NCBI RefSeq assembly: GCF_024582815.1
Contig: NZ_CP102099.1
Coordinates: 2,976,001-3,040,000 of the forward strand
Length of the DNA: 64,000 nucleotides
Origin: Acinetobacter colistiniresistens
Lineage (GTDB): Bacteria; Pseudomonadota; Gammaproteobacteria; Pseudomonadales; Moraxellaceae
Reading direction: 5' to 3'
The position numbers and the translations under genes are program-made. Below are positions 25,748-35,100 of this stretch, one piece after another. Below the pieces are notes generated by a model. The model had not been told where the DNA came from and made no database searches. It worked only from the letters and a program-made list of their open reading frames with translations. Within the stretch, counting starts at the first letter, position 1, and every line of letters begins with the position of its first letter.

Positions 25748-26440
25748 ATGCAAGCAATCATCTTAGATACTGAAACACATACACTGAATGGTTTGCCAAT
25801 TGAAATCGCCTATGCTCCAATTGAAATCGACAATGGAAAACTCAGTCTCGATAAAAAACAAATTTTTGACCAGCTTTATCAGGTTGGTCAACCAATTTCC
25901 TATGCAGCAATGGCTGTGCATCATATTTTAGAGTCTGATCTAATCGACCAACCTTTTTATAATGAGTTTCAGCTTCCTGCTGAAACAACTTATATCATTG
26001 GGCATAACGTTGACTACGATGTGGCCGCAATTGCGCGTTGTGGTGTCGACATCTCAAAATTAAAACCGATTTGCACCTTAGCTTTGGCTCGTCGTGTCTG
26101 GGAAGATGCTGAAGCGCATAATATTTCCGCCCTGATTTATTTGATTTCAAAAGGGAGCGATAAAGCACGAGAAATGTTGAAAGGCGCGCATCGTGCAGAT
26201 GCTGACATTATCCTAACCGCCAACATCTTGATGCATATTATTCATCAACTCAACATTCAAAATATCGAACAACTTTATCTTGCTTCAGAAGAAGCGCGTA
26301 TTCCTAAAAGTATTACTTTTGGCAAACATAAAGGTACAGCCATCCAAGACCTCCCTGCCGATTACATTCAATGGCTGATGCGGCAGGATGATCTTGACCC
26401 GTATTTACGCAAAGCTTTAGAGGCTAAACTCGTTAAATAA
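25748..26440 (+). CDS. ExoX-like 3'-5' exonuclease with DUF3820 tail
   Basis: 230 residues. DEDDh exonuclease motifs: ILDTETHTL at residues 5-13, GHNVDYDVAAI near residue 82, and HRADADIILTA near residue 135. Residues about 185-225 form the small DUF3820 module (FGKHKGTAIQDLPADYIQWL) often found at the end of such nucleases. E. coli ExoX trims single-stranded DNA ends in repair and recombination. This protein is probably a related DNA or RNA exonuclease, but the substrate is unproven. Confidence 0.88.
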   Translation: MQAIILDTETHTLNGLPIEIAYAPIEIDNGKLSLDKKQIFDQLYQVGQPISYAAMAVHHILESDLIDQPFYNEFQLPAETTYIIGHNVDYDVAAIARCGVDISKLKPICTLALARRVWEDAEAHNISALIYLISKGSDKAREMLKGAHRADADIILTANILMHIIHQLNIQNIEQLYLASEEARIPKSITFGKHKGTAIQDLPADYIQWLMRQDDLDPYLRKALEAKLVK

Positions 26441-26579
26441 GGGATTATGTTCTCAGTTTTTAGATTATTTGCCACTTACTTTAAACAAGGCGATGATATT
26501 TAATAATTTGTTAACATAATTGTCATTTTTAACCTTATCTTAATCTCCGTCTAGATCTTGATTTGGGGGAGATTAAGAG

Positions 26580-27161
26580 ATGTCACATTTTTTTAAAACT
26601 GAGCTTGGGCAAACTGCGTTACAAGAACGTAATATTGCATTAACAGCACGTCAACGTCGTCTATTGCTTTTAATTGATCATGAAGATTTTAAAGACCTTG
26701 ATCAAGACTATAAAGAACGTATCGCACCCACTGAACTGGTTCAGCAACTCATTGATATGGGCCTGTTAGCTGAACAAGCCCCCCCTCAGGTTAAACAAGC
26801 AGACCTAGAACCGATACTAAAAAATAATGATCACAAAACTGTATCAACACCTGTTGTAGTACAACAAACCATTACGCCTGTACCAACACTGGCTGTAACT
26901 GAGCCAGTAATAGAACCTGAAATCATCGAGCTAGAAAAATTACCCTTTGTTGAAATCCAGCAAGTCATGATTCAAACACTCACGACCTATTGCGGTCTAA
27001 TGGCTCGCCCGCTCATCCAAAAGATTCAGTCAATTAGTTCGTTGCAACAACTTAAAGCTTGCCAAATGCAATGGACCACCTCTTTGCAAGAATCACGGAT
27101 TCCGCCTGCTCAACTGAATCAAACGTTGAAATTAATTAATTATTCAGTGCAGCATTTATAG
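26580..27161 (+). CDS. Hypothetical protein with N-terminal winged-helix-like region
   Basis: 193 residues. Residues 10-65 (TALQERNIALTARQRRLLLLIDHEDFKDL and the following TELVQQLIDMGLLAE) look like a small helical DNA-binding or winged-helix module. Residues 70-125 are a proline/valine-rich linker, and 130-193 a helical C-terminal domain. No membrane segment. The ATG follows GGGGGAGATTAAGAG. No family recognised beyond a general resemblance to Acinetobacter hypotheticals. Confidence 0.75.
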   Translation: MSHFFKTELGQTALQERNIALTARQRRLLLLIDHEDFKDLDQDYKERIAPTELVQQLIDMGLLAEQAPPQVKQADLEPILKNNDHKTVSTPVVVQQTITPVPTLAVTEPVIEPEIIELEKLPFVEIQQVMIQTLTTYCGLMARPLIQKIQSISSLQQLKACQMQWTTSLQESRIPPAQLNQTLKLINYSVQHL

Positions 27162-27282
27162 TTAGATGTGCAGAATCTTGATAAATCTAGAATAAAATTG
27201 ATGTTTTAATAATCAAGAAGCACCTTTATTAGAAGGTATATATTTACCTGCCTGTGTTTTTTGCCTATGATGTGGCACGCAT

Positions 27283-27358
27283 GCGCTCATAGCTCAACTG
27301 GATAGAGTACAGGTCTCCGAAGCCTGTGGCGTGGGTTCGAGTCCCGCTGAGCGCACCA
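27283..27358 (+). tRNA. tRNA-Arg (anticodon CCG)
   Basis: 76 bases including the encoded CCA. Acceptor GCGCTCA pairs with TGAGCGC; the D arm (AGCTC...GAGT), the anticodon stem CAGGT/GCCTG with loop CTCCGAA, and the T arm GTGGG-TTCGAGT-CCCGC all fold. Anticodon CCG reads CGG codons. No neighbouring tRNA. Confidence 0.96.
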
Positions 27359-27496
27359 TTGCTTCTTCTTTTCTGCACTATTTCTCTTATTTTTATAATC
27401 GTTCTGTTTTTAACACGCCATAAACCTATTTTTCTACTTGGTTTATTTTTTCATATCGCTCAAAATACGCGTTCTATTTAACAACGTGAGACGTTT

Positions 27497-28432
27497 ATGA
27501 CTGATGCTTTGGTGTTGAGCGATTTGTCCAAAACCTATCGTAATGGTTTTCAGGCGTTAAAAGGAATTGATCTGACCGTTCCTGAAGGCGAATTCTATGC
27601 ATTATTAGGGCCTAATGGTGCAGGCAAATCAACCACAATCAGTATCATTAGCTCTTTAACCAAAAAAACATCTGGTTCAGTTGAAATTTTTGGGCATAAC
27701 TTAGATACCCATCCTTCACATGCAAAACAATGTCTTGGTGTTGTTCCACAAGAATTTAACTTTGGTCAATTCGAAAAAACCTTCGATATTTTAGTGACTC
27801 AAGCAGGCTATTACGGCATTCCTAAAAAACTGGCCGAACAACGCGCTGAACACTATTTAGAAAAACTCGGTTTGTGGGAAAAACGCAATATTCAATCACG
27901 TATGCTTTCAGGTGGTATGAAACGCCGCTTGATGATTGCACGTGCCATGATGCATGAACCTAAATTGTTGATCCTTGATGAGCCAACCGCAGGTGTCGAT
28001 ATCGAGCTACGTCGTTCAATGTGGGACTTCCTCACTGAAATGAATGAAAATGGCACGTCGATCATTCTGACAACACATTATTTAGAAGAAGCAGAAATGC
28101 TGTGTCGTCGCATCGCGATTATTGACCGTGGTGTAATTAAAGAAGATACCACCATGAAAGGTTTCCTCAATCAGCTAAATGAAGAATCATTTATCTGTGA
28201 TTTAGCTGAGCCAATTGAAGCCTTTGACCTCAATATTATTGGTTTTAAATTTAATCTGATTGATCCTGTTACTTTAGAAGTCACGATGGATAAAGCACAT
28301 AACATGAATGACTTATTCTTGTTATTACAGTCACAAAATATCCAAGTCAGCAGTATGCGTAATAAATCCAATCGCTTGGAAGAACTGTTTGTAAAAATGG
28401 TCGAAAAGAATCTTGCAGGAGCGGATCAATGA
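27497..28432 (+). CDS. ABC-2 type exporter, ATP-binding subunit (YadG-like)
   Basis: 311 residues. Walker A GPNGAGKST near residue 40, signature LSGGMKRRLMIARAM, Walker B LLILDEPTAGVD and TTHYLEEAEMLCRR, all intact. The C-terminal 80 residues lack a nucleotide-binding function and are typical of drug/polysaccharide-type ABC-2 exporters such as YadG. The stop overlaps the start of the permease gene by 4 bp, so the two form one transporter. Substrate unknown. Confidence 0.92.
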   Translation: MTDALVLSDLSKTYRNGFQALKGIDLTVPEGEFYALLGPNGAGKSTTISIISSLTKKTSGSVEIFGHNLDTHPSHAKQCLGVVPQEFNFGQFEKTFDILVTQAGYYGIPKKLAEQRAEHYLEKLGLWEKRNIQSRMLSGGMKRRLMIARAMMHEPKLLILDEPTAGVDIELRRSMWDFLTEMNENGTSIILTTHYLEEAEMLCRRIAIIDRGVIKEDTTMKGFLNQLNEESFICDLAEPIEAFDLNIIGFKFNLIDPVTLEVTMDKAHNMNDLFLLLQSQNIQVSSMRNKSNRLEELFVKMVEKNLAGADQ

Positions 28433-29202
28433 ATTTCAGTCAATTACAAACCGCTCTCTGGACTTTAGTGGTTAAAGAAATTCGTCGCTTTATGCGGATT
28501 TGGCCACAAACCCTGCTCCCACCCGCCATCACCATGAGTTTGTACTTTGTGATTTTTGGCAATCTGGTTGGTTCACGTATCGGTGAGATGGGTGGCTTTA
28601 GCTACATGCAGTTTATTGTGCCCGGCTTGATTATGATGGCCGTGATTACCAACAGCTATGCCAACGTTTCATCAAGCTTCTTTAGTGCAAAATTTCAGAA
28701 AAGTATTGAAGAACTGATCATGAGCCCGGTACCTTTACATCTAATCCTATGGGGTTATGTCATTGGTGGTGTCAGCCGTGGCGTGTTGGTCGGCTTGATC
28801 GTCACGATAATGAGCCTGTTCTTTACCCATTTGGAAATTTATAATTTATTTGTGACCATATATACTGTCATTATTACTTCATTATTATTTTCACTTGGTG
28901 GTTTTATTAATGCCGTCTATGCCAAGTCCTTCGATGATATTTCAATTATCCCGACTTTCGTATTGACGCCACTCACCTATTTAGGTGGTGTGTTTTATGC
29001 CATTAGTGCACTCAGTCCATTTTGGCAAAACGTCTCTTTAGTTAATCCAATTGTATACATGGTCAATGCCTTCCGTTACGGTATTTTAGGACACAGCGAT
29101 GTCAACGTTGCCTTCTCTTTAGCTGTCGTGACGCTTTGTTGTGTTGTCCTCTATGCAATTGCCTATCATTTATTAGCTCGTGGTTCAGGAATGCGTGAAT
29201 GA
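28429..29202 (+). CDS. ABC-2 type exporter, permease subunit (YadH-like)
   Basis: 257 residues with six hydrophobic helices. The ABC-2 permease signature is visible around FVLTPLTYLGGVFYAISALSP and NPIVYMVNAFRYGI near residue 200. Coupled by 4-bp overlaps to the ATPase gene upstream and to queF downstream, so the three genes are co-transcribed; a functional link between the exporter and queuosine synthesis is not implied. Confidence 0.92.
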   Translation: MNFSQLQTALWTLVVKEIRRFMRIWPQTLLPPAITMSLYFVIFGNLVGSRIGEMGGFSYMQFIVPGLIMMAVITNSYANVSSSFFSAKFQKSIEELIMSPVPLHLILWGYVIGGVSRGVLVGLIVTIMSLFFTHLEIYNLFVTIYTVIITSLLFSLGGFINAVYAKSFDDISIIPTFVLTPLTYLGGVFYAISALSPFWQNVSLVNPIVYMVNAFRYGILGHSDVNVAFSLAVVTLCCVVLYAIAYHLLARGSGMRE

Positions 29203-30014
29203 GTGTTGAACATTCTTTATTGGGTAAAGATACCCAATACCCTACTCAATATCAGCCAGATGTTTTATTTCCAATTGCGCGTGCAGAGTCTCGCCAACAC
29301 TATGCGCATATTGAAGGTATTACTCAAGGCAAAGACTGGTGGCATGTTTTTGAAATTTCATGGCTAAATAGCCTTGGTTTGCCTCAAGTCGCCATTGGTC
29401 GCTTGACCTTACCTGCCAGTTCGCCCAACTTAATTGAATCAAAGTCACTTAAACTTTATTTCAATAGCATGAACTTCACTCAATTTGAGTCTAAAGAGGC
29501 TTTTATTGAAACCGTTGAACGTGATTTATCTCATGCTGCTGGCGCGAAAGTTGAGTTACAGCTTTTTCAAGTCGACGATTTAGAGATTTCCAAACCACAA
29601 GGAATCTGTATCGATGATCTGACTCCTGAGCGTTTATCAGAACATCCTGACTCAAGCTTGCTGCAGTTCGATATAACTGCAGAAGATGAGGTTGAAATTG
29701 AGCTGTACTCACATTTATTAAGAAGTAATTGTCCTGTGACTGGTCAGCCAGACTGGGGCACTGTTTTTATTCGTTTGCAAGGTAAAAAGCCTTGTTATCG
29801 CAGCATTTTAGCTTATATTATCTCGTACCGTCAGCATAATGGTTTTCATGAACAATGTGTTGAGCAAATATTTGCAGATATCTGGCAACTGTTAAAACCA
29901 GAAAAGCTGATGGTCTATGCAACTTATACTCGCCGCGGGGGCTTGGATATTAACCCATGCCGAGTATCAGATTTGTCATGGATGCCCGAGCCAATTCGCT
30001 TGGCACGACAATAA
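29199..30014 (+). CDS. queF: NADPH-dependent 7-cyano-7-deazaguanine reductase
   Basis: 271 residues, the long bacterial form with two T-fold domains. It reduces preQ0 to preQ1 in queuosine biosynthesis for tRNA. The catalytic Cys is in SNCPVTGQPDWG near residue 178, and the second half contains YRQHNGFHEQCVEQIF with the conserved glutamate. RGGLDINPCRVS closes the active-site region. The ATG overlaps the permease stop. Confidence 0.97.
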   Translation: MSVEHSLLGKDTQYPTQYQPDVLFPIARAESRQHYAHIEGITQGKDWWHVFEISWLNSLGLPQVAIGRLTLPASSPNLIESKSLKLYFNSMNFTQFESKEAFIETVERDLSHAAGAKVELQLFQVDDLEISKPQGICIDDLTPERLSEHPDSSLLQFDITAEDEVEIELYSHLLRSNCPVTGQPDWGTVFIRLQGKKPCYRSILAYIISYRQHNGFHEQCVEQIFADIWQLLKPEKLMVYATYTRRGGLDINPCRVSDLSWMPEPIRLARQ

Positions 30015-30047
30015 AACGAATAAATTTGATATAGAGGACGTTCTTCA

Positions 30048-30707
30048 ATGACCAGTTATTTCGGGATTCTTCCGTCAGCAAGTTTGAGCCAGGACATTCA
30101 ACTTGCGCAAGCCAACCGTGACAGTAAAGAGCCTCAATACCCTTTACGTGACAAAATTTCTCTACAGCTAACTGATGAGTTAATTGACACTATGTTGGTT
30201 CACTTGGTTCAACAATTTCCACCAAGTGACAAACGAGATACAACCGAAGGTCTTGCAATTAAAATTCGTAGCATTGTTGAAACCTTAATGAAACAGCTAC
30301 TGGGTAAAGCTTCTAATGAACAGGTGCTTGAATCTTTAGCCTTCATGGAAAAGAGCCTGTTTATTGATAATGATGGCAAACAACGTATTGGTACTGTGCT
30401 ACCAGATAGCCTCGTAAACGATATGAAGAAGAGCTTTGCAGAAGTCGCTGCTGGAAACGGCAAAGAACAACGTGATGCTTTAACGCAACAGTTTAAAAAG
30501 TTTGCAGATGCCTTGATCCATCACTTTATGACTGAATTCAATAAAACACTTGGTCTAGGTATGGTGAAACGCGGTGTCGCAAGCGTTGCGACCAGTGGCG
30601 TAGAAACTGCTGTCCATATCGTCATTAAGAAACTGATCCCAAGCTTGAGCCAAGTTGAACTTGAAGTCTTTACCAAGCACTTCGACCAACTTCTGGTACA
30701 AAAATAA
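30048..30707 (+). CDS. Conserved hypothetical protein
   Basis: 219 residues, soluble and largely helical. Segments LSLQLTDELIDTMLVHLVQQF-like near residue 40 and VEFTKHFDQLL-like at the end recur as amphipathic helices. A small-residue stretch GMVKRGVASVATSGVETAVHI lies near residue 175. No motif identified. It stands 33 bases after queF with GAGGACG upstream of the ATG and is followed by a terminator, so it ends the operon. Confidence 0.75.
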   Translation: MTSYFGILPSASLSQDIQLAQANRDSKEPQYPLRDKISLQLTDELIDTMLVHLVQQFPPSDKRDTTEGLAIKIRSIVETLMKQLLGKASNEQVLESLAFMEKSLFIDNDGKQRIGTVLPDSLVNDMKKSFAEVAAGNGKEQRDALTQQFKKFADALIHHFMTEFNKTLGLGMVKRGVASVATSGVETAVHIVIKKLIPSLSQVELEVFTKHFDQLLVQK

Positions 30708-30722
30708 GCTAACCATGATCAG

Positions 30723-30755
30723 AAAGCGACGATTGCAAAATCGTCGCTTTTTTTA
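30723..30755 (+). terminator. Rho-independent terminator
   Basis: AAAGCGACGAT / ATCGTCGCTTT stem, loop TGCAAA, then a T run, directly after the queF operon. Confidence 0.9.
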
Positions 30756-30861
30756 TGCCAAAATAATCACGTCTAAATGTCACAATTTCTAAATTTGCAT
30801 TGTCTAAATCGGTGTTTATGTTAGCATTCGCGGAGCGTTGATTTACTTGATTTAGAATCGC

Positions 30862-32004
30862 ATGTCTCCAAGCTCACAATACAAATTTTTGCGTCAAGCA
30901 CCACGTGATGGCTTGAGTACCGCTAATCAACCCTCTCGTTGGCAACAACTTCACCTCGACCCTTGGCTGTGTCTATTTTTAGTCCTGAATGCCACACTCG
31001 GCTTAACTGTTCTCTATAGTGCATCGGCACAAGATGTTGGTCTTGTAAGTAAACAGGCCATCAGTTTTGCGATTGGATTCGGGGTCATGTTCGGTTTGGC
31101 TCAGATTCCTCCCAAAGTGTATCAGGCATTTTCACCTTACTTTTATGTATTCGGTGTATTGTGCCTGATTGCAGTGATGATCTTTGGTGAAGTACGTATG
31201 GGTGCCCAGCGTTGGATTGATATTCCAGGCTTTGGTAGCGTACAACCCAGCGAGTTCATGAAAATTGGCATGCCAATGATGGTTGCTTGGTTTTTGTCAC
31301 GCAAAGCACTACCTCCCAGCTTCCCACAAGTCATAATGTCTTTAATGTTGATTGTTGTACCTTTTCTTTTAATTGCTGAACAACCCGACTTAGGCACTTC
31401 ATTACTGGTACTTGCAAGTGGTATTTTTGTACTGTTCCTCAGTGGCCTCTCATGGAAGCTAATCGCGGGTGCTGTGGGTGTAGCAGGTGTTATTATTCCA
31501 ATTGCATGGGAATTCTTGCTGCATGACTATCAACGTCAACGAGTCTTAACTTTATTCAATCCAGAAGCCGATGCACTCGGAACAGGTTGGAACATTATTC
31601 AATCTAAAACGGCGATTGGCTCGGGTGGTTTCTCAGGCAAAGGTTTTTTGGAGGGAACGCAATCCCATCTGCACTTTTTACCTGAAGGTCATACCGACTT
31701 TATTATTGCAGCCTATTCAGAAGAGTTCGGCTTGATTGGTGTTAGCCTGCTTATTCTTCTCTATTGTGCAATTATTTTTAGAACCTTCCAAATAGGTCTT
31801 CAAAGCTTCCATAACTATGGCCGTTTGGTTGCAGGTGCATTTGGTTTGTCCTTTTTTGTTTATGTATTTGTAAACGCAGGCATGGTCAGTGGTATTTTAC
31901 CCGTAGTAGGTGTGCCTTTGCCGTTCATGAGTTATGGCGGAACTGCAATTATTACTCTTATGTCAACTTTTGGACTGGTTATGTCTATTCATACACATCG
32001 ATAA
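30862..32004 (+). CDS. mrdB: Rod shape-determining peptidoglycan glycosyltransferase RodA
   Basis: 380 residues of the SEDS family with ten predicted membrane helices. It polymerises lipid II during side-wall growth with PBP2. Signatures: RWIDIPGFGSVQPSEFMKI, GFSGKGFLEGTQSHLHFLPEGHTDFI (near residue 255) and GVPLPFMSYGGTAI near the C terminus. The PBP2 gene mrdA is not adjacent here; mltB follows 19 bases downstream. Confidence 0.96.
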   Translation: MSPSSQYKFLRQAPRDGLSTANQPSRWQQLHLDPWLCLFLVLNATLGLTVLYSASAQDVGLVSKQAISFAIGFGVMFGLAQIPPKVYQAFSPYFYVFGVLCLIAVMIFGEVRMGAQRWIDIPGFGSVQPSEFMKIGMPMMVAWFLSRKALPPSFPQVIMSLMLIVVPFLLIAEQPDLGTSLLVLASGIFVLFLSGLSWKLIAGAVGVAGVIIPIAWEFLLHDYQRQRVLTLFNPEADALGTGWNIIQSKTAIGSGGFSGKGFLEGTQSHLHFLPEGHTDFIIAAYSEEFGLIGVSLLILLYCAIIFRTFQIGLQSFHNYGRLVAGAFGLSFFVYVFVNAGMVSGILPVVGVPLPFMSYGGTAIITLMSTFGLVMSIHTHR

Positions 32005-32023
32005 TGAGGAATTTTATAAACTT

Positions 32024-33025
32024 ATGTTTCTTCCTACTTTGAATAAAACTTTTAAATTTTTGACTTTAAGCGCTGGTTTATTCTTGAGCAGCAATTGGGT
32101 ACAAGCAAATGAATTCTACACCCATCCCAATTATCCTGCATTCAAACAAAAAGCGATGGCAACGTATGGTTTAAGCAGCGAGCAAATTGATGCAGCCATG
32201 AGCGGCGCGCGCAACTTGCCCAATATTTTAAACATCATGACACGCCCTGGTGAAAGTAAACCATGGTACGAATATCGTTCAATGTTTTTAGCTGAAGGAA
32301 CCATCCAGCGCGGCGTTCGTTTTAAAAACCAGTATGATGATGTGCTGAATCGTGCAGAACAGCAATATGGCGTGCCTAAGTCAGTCATTCTCGGGATTCT
32401 GGGGGTAGAGACAGGTTATGGCGCCAATAAAGGCTCTTTCATCACTCGAGATGCTTTGGCAACACTGGCCTTTGGTTATCCACGACGTGCTGATTATTTT
32501 AGTGATGAACTCGCAGCCTTGATTTCTTGGACCTATAAAGAAGGTTACCCAACCAACAGTATCGTGGGCTCTTATGCAGGTGCAATTGGTTACCCTCAGT
32601 TTATGCCAAGTAATATCCAAAAATTAGGTGTGGACTATGATGGTAATGGCCATATTGATTTAAGAAATTCTGCTGCAGATGCCATCGGATCAATTGCCAA
32701 CTATTTAGCTCAACATGGTTGGCAACGTGATCGCCCAATTGGCTTCCCTGCACGATATACAGGTAACAATCCTGATAGCATCATTGCCAAGGATTTAACC
32801 CAACCAACACCTTATGGTGAGTTGAAAAGATTAGGGATCGCACCCGTCAACCCTTTGGTCAAAATTGATGATCTCGACTTGGTCAATGTCATTCAACTAC
32901 AAGATCAATTTGGTCCCATCTACTATATTACTTATCCAAATTTTCAAGTCATTACGACCTATAACAGAAGCCGTATGTATGCAACTGCTGTATGGTTATT
33001 AGGCACAGAAGTAGCTAGCCGATAG
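32024..33025 (+). CDS. mltB: Membrane-bound lytic murein transglycosylase B
   Basis: 333 residues from ATG 32024, with GAGGA upstream. An N-terminal signal segment (LTLSAGLFLSSNWVQA) lacks a clear lipobox, so it may be soluble periplasmic or weakly anchored, unlike E. coli MltB. Catalytic glutamate in ILGVETGYGANKGSF near residue 130; SYAGAIGYPQFMPSNIQKL and the DYDGNGHIDL loop are typical. Cleaves glycan strands to 1,6-anhydro ends. A longer frame opens at 31934 inside mrdB but is not credible. Confidence 0.94.
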   Translation: MFLPTLNKTFKFLTLSAGLFLSSNWVQANEFYTHPNYPAFKQKAMATYGLSSEQIDAAMSGARNLPNILNIMTRPGESKPWYEYRSMFLAEGTIQRGVRFKNQYDDVLNRAEQQYGVPKSVILGILGVETGYGANKGSFITRDALATLAFGYPRRADYFSDELAALISWTYKEGYPTNSIVGSYAGAIGYPQFMPSNIQKLGVDYDGNGHIDLRNSAADAIGSIANYLAQHGWQRDRPIGFPARYTGNNPDSIIAKDLTQPTPYGELKRLGIAPVNPLVKIDDLDLVNVIQLQDQFGPIYYITYPNFQVITTYNRSRMYATAVWLLGTEVASR

Positions 33026-33037
33026 GCTAGCTTTTTT
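33014..33037 (+). terminator. Terminator overlapping the mltB stop codon
   Basis: GCTAGCC-GATA-GGCTAGC then TTTTTT. The following 270 bases to rlpA are AT-rich and show no gene. Confidence 0.9.
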
Positions 33038-33308
33038 AACATAATGAAAAGTCAATAAATTTTTATTAAAAAAGTACATAGATTCGGCATATTTTATAAA
33101 TTGTTACAATATTGATTATTTTTAACCAGAAACTGTAAGTTTTTGCCCTTTTGTAACTATTTATCGTGAAGGACTAGACACACTTCGTAAGCGATGAATA
33201 TTATCGCCGCAAGATAAAGTAATTGCAAAAGTGAATAATTAGACATGTGCACTATATTTCAAGGCGTTTTATTGAAATAGAAAAGCATGTTCTCTAGGAG
33301 TTTATACA

Positions 33309-33920
33309 ATGCAGTTTTCGCTAAAATATATTCTAGCGCTGACGGCAGGCTTAAGTTTAAGCCCGTTACATGCTGAAATGGTACAGTCTTCATCATTATC
33401 AAATGATGTGGAAGGTTCTAATTTGGCTGCCCGCGTTCTAAGCAAAGATTCTCAAAATTTTAATTCTCGTTTCTCTAACGTTAATAGTCTTTCAATCACT
33501 GAGAGTTCAGGTGACAAAGTACGTCGCCAAACGATTGCTGCTAAGATCGATATCCCTGAAGAAGAGCCTTCAGTGATTGAAAAACTGAATACTGTTGCTT
33601 CGAACACCGTTCGTAAATTCAGCCAAAGTGGCGTTGCGTCATGGTATGGCCGTCAATTCCATGGTCGCAAAACAGCAAGTGGTGAAACATTCGATATGAA
33701 TGCAATGACTGCTGCGCACCGTAGCCTTCCTTTGAACTGTTACATCCGTGTGACTAACAAAGACAATGGTAAAAGTGTTGTTGTTAAAGTTAACGATCGT
33801 GGTCCATTCCATGGTAACCGTGTATTAGACTTATCTTATGGTGCTGCCAAGCAACTCGGTATGTCGAGCGCAGGTACAGGTAATGTAAGTATCGAACGCG
33901 TTGATGGTCCTAACTCTTAA
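33309..33920 (+). CDS. rlpA: RlpA-family septal ring lytic transglycosylase
   Basis: 203 residues. The signal peptide (LALTAGLSLSPLHA) has no lipobox. The double-psi beta-barrel domain occupies residues 110-200: GVASWYGRQFHGRKTASGE, MTAAHRSLPLNCYIRVTN and KVNDRGPFHGNRVLDLSYGAA, with the catalytic-type His/Asp/Glu residues kept. No SPOR domain is present, so septal targeting by that route is not expected. Start supported by AGGAG. RlpA enzymes cleave denuded glycans. Confidence 0.92.
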   Translation: MQFSLKYILALTAGLSLSPLHAEMVQSSSLSNDVEGSNLAARVLSKDSQNFNSRFSNVNSLSITESSGDKVRRQTIAAKIDIPEEEPSVIEKLNTVASNTVRKFSQSGVASWYGRQFHGRKTASGETFDMNAMTAAHRSLPLNCYIRVTNKDNGKSVVVKVNDRGPFHGNRVLDLSYGAAKQLGMSSAGTGNVSIERVDGPNS

Positions 33921-33937
33921 TCGTTAAGACCTCAACT

Positions 33938-33966
33938 AAAAAGCCGCTTATTGCGGCTTTTTTTAT
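33938..33966 (+). terminator. rlpA terminator
   Basis: AAAAAGCCGC-TTAT-TGCGGCTTTTTTT hairpin 20 bases after the stop codon. Confidence 0.9.
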
Positions 33967-34055
33967 TTTATACATGCTCATTTTTAATGCTTTGCGCCCT
34001 ATCCTCTTCTTCGGTATATTGAACACATAAAAATGAATACAGCAAGGAGCGCGCA

Positions 34056-34508
34056 GTGAAATCGATCGACGAATGGTTTGACGAATATAGTGACAGTCAC
34101 CAAAACCAAACCAACAAAAAAATCCATTGGGTCTGTGTTCCCGCAATTCTATTTTCAATCATTGGTATTCTGGCGCACTTTAGTACCTTGCTGACCGCAT
34201 TACTCTTAGTATTAACGCTGGTCTTTTATGCCCGTTTAGATATTGTTTTAGCTGTGGCGATGGCAGCGTTATTAGCAGTAATGGCGTGGTTAATTGTGAT
34301 TTTACCTGTCGGCGTTGGCTTCTATATTGGCGTGTTTGTGATTGCATGGATCGGGCAGTTTTATGGGCACAAAGTTGAAGGTAAGAAGCCTTCATTCTTT
34401 AAAGACTTGCAATTCCTTCTAATTGGCCCTGTATGGTGCATGGACGCTTATTTAGCTAAAGTCCTACCTAAATGGAAACTTCGTCAAAAATCAGCGATTA
34501 CAGGCTAA
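34056..34508 (+). CDS. Mpo1/YGL010w-like membrane protein (DUF962)
   Basis: 150 residues beginning at GTG with AAGGAG upstream. MKSIDEWFDEYSDSHQNQTNKKIHW contains the first conserved His residues; IHWVCVPAIL, then four hydrophobic helices, WIGQFYGHKVEGKKPSF and LIGPVWCMDAYL are the family landmarks. The yeast homologue is an iron-dependent dioxygenase in phytosphingosine breakdown (alpha-oxidation of 2-hydroxy fatty acids). The bacterial role is unknown. Confidence 0.9.
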   Translation: MKSIDEWFDEYSDSHQNQTNKKIHWVCVPAILFSIIGILAHFSTLLTALLLVLTLVFYARLDIVLAVAMAALLAVMAWLIVILPVGVGFYIGVFVIAWIGQFYGHKVEGKKPSFFKDLQFLLIGPVWCMDAYLAKVLPKWKLRQKSAITG

Positions 34509-34548
34509 TTTAGCGCACATCTTGCAACTGACTGACTAGGGAAGAAAG

Positions 34549-35022
34549 TTATTGATACATTCTTCCCTGATATTTCAGCCAGCCATCCACATGTTTGCCA
34601 CGTGGATCGTGATGGGTCCAGTGAACAACCCCGCCTTTCTGGCTGTATTCATATTCCCCAAAGAACTCAACTGTATCACCTTTTTTAAGACCTTCGATTC
34701 TTGGCGCCAAATCAATATTATGCGCAATTAAAACCGTTAAACCATTCTCCAGCTTGAGAATCATTTTTTGATGTCTTGAACCTTCGTTATCATCTGGCAA
34801 AATTGCTTTCACGATACCTTGTGCCTGTACTTGCACATTGCTCCGTTGTTGCTGGTATGCCTGCATGATCTTCTGTTGATCATCAATAGAAACTTGATTA
34901 CTTGAAGTCTGCGCAGGTGAATTACGACCTGAATTTTGTTTTTGCTTAAAATCAAAACCCAAATAAGCAGCAACTAACACAATGATGGCAATAATGATCA
35001 AATTATTTTTTTGAGAGTTCAT
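34549..35022 (-). CDS. DUF3465 protein
   Basis: 157 residues from ATG 35022, preceded by GAGAAAAG. One N-terminal membrane anchor (IIIAIIVLVAAYLGF), a Ser/Gln-rich linker, then a compact OB-like domain: GIVKAILPDDNEGSRHQKMIL, LTVLIAHNIDLAPRI, KKGDTVEFFGEYEYSQKGG and VHWTHHDPRGKHVDGWLKY. Periplasmic orientation is likely. Function of DUF3465 is unknown; the fold suggests nucleic-acid or ligand binding. Confidence 0.88.
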   Translation of the reverse strand: MNSQKNNLIIIAIIVLVAAYLGFDFKQKQNSGRNSPAQTSSNQVSIDDQQKIMQAYQQQRSNVQVQAQGIVKAILPDDNEGSRHQKMILKLENGLTVLIAHNIDLAPRIEGLKKGDTVEFFGEYEYSQKGGVVHWTHHDPRGKHVDGWLKYQGRMYQ

Positions 35023-35100
35023 ATCTACTTTTCTCAAGCATAAGACAGCAAAATGCCAATCGATTTGATTGGCATTTTAATCATACAACGTCTAAACCAG

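Noticed and set aside
31934..32023. Longer mltB start inside mrdB
   Set aside because: The extension is an out-of-frame reading of RodA; the signal peptide begins at 32024.
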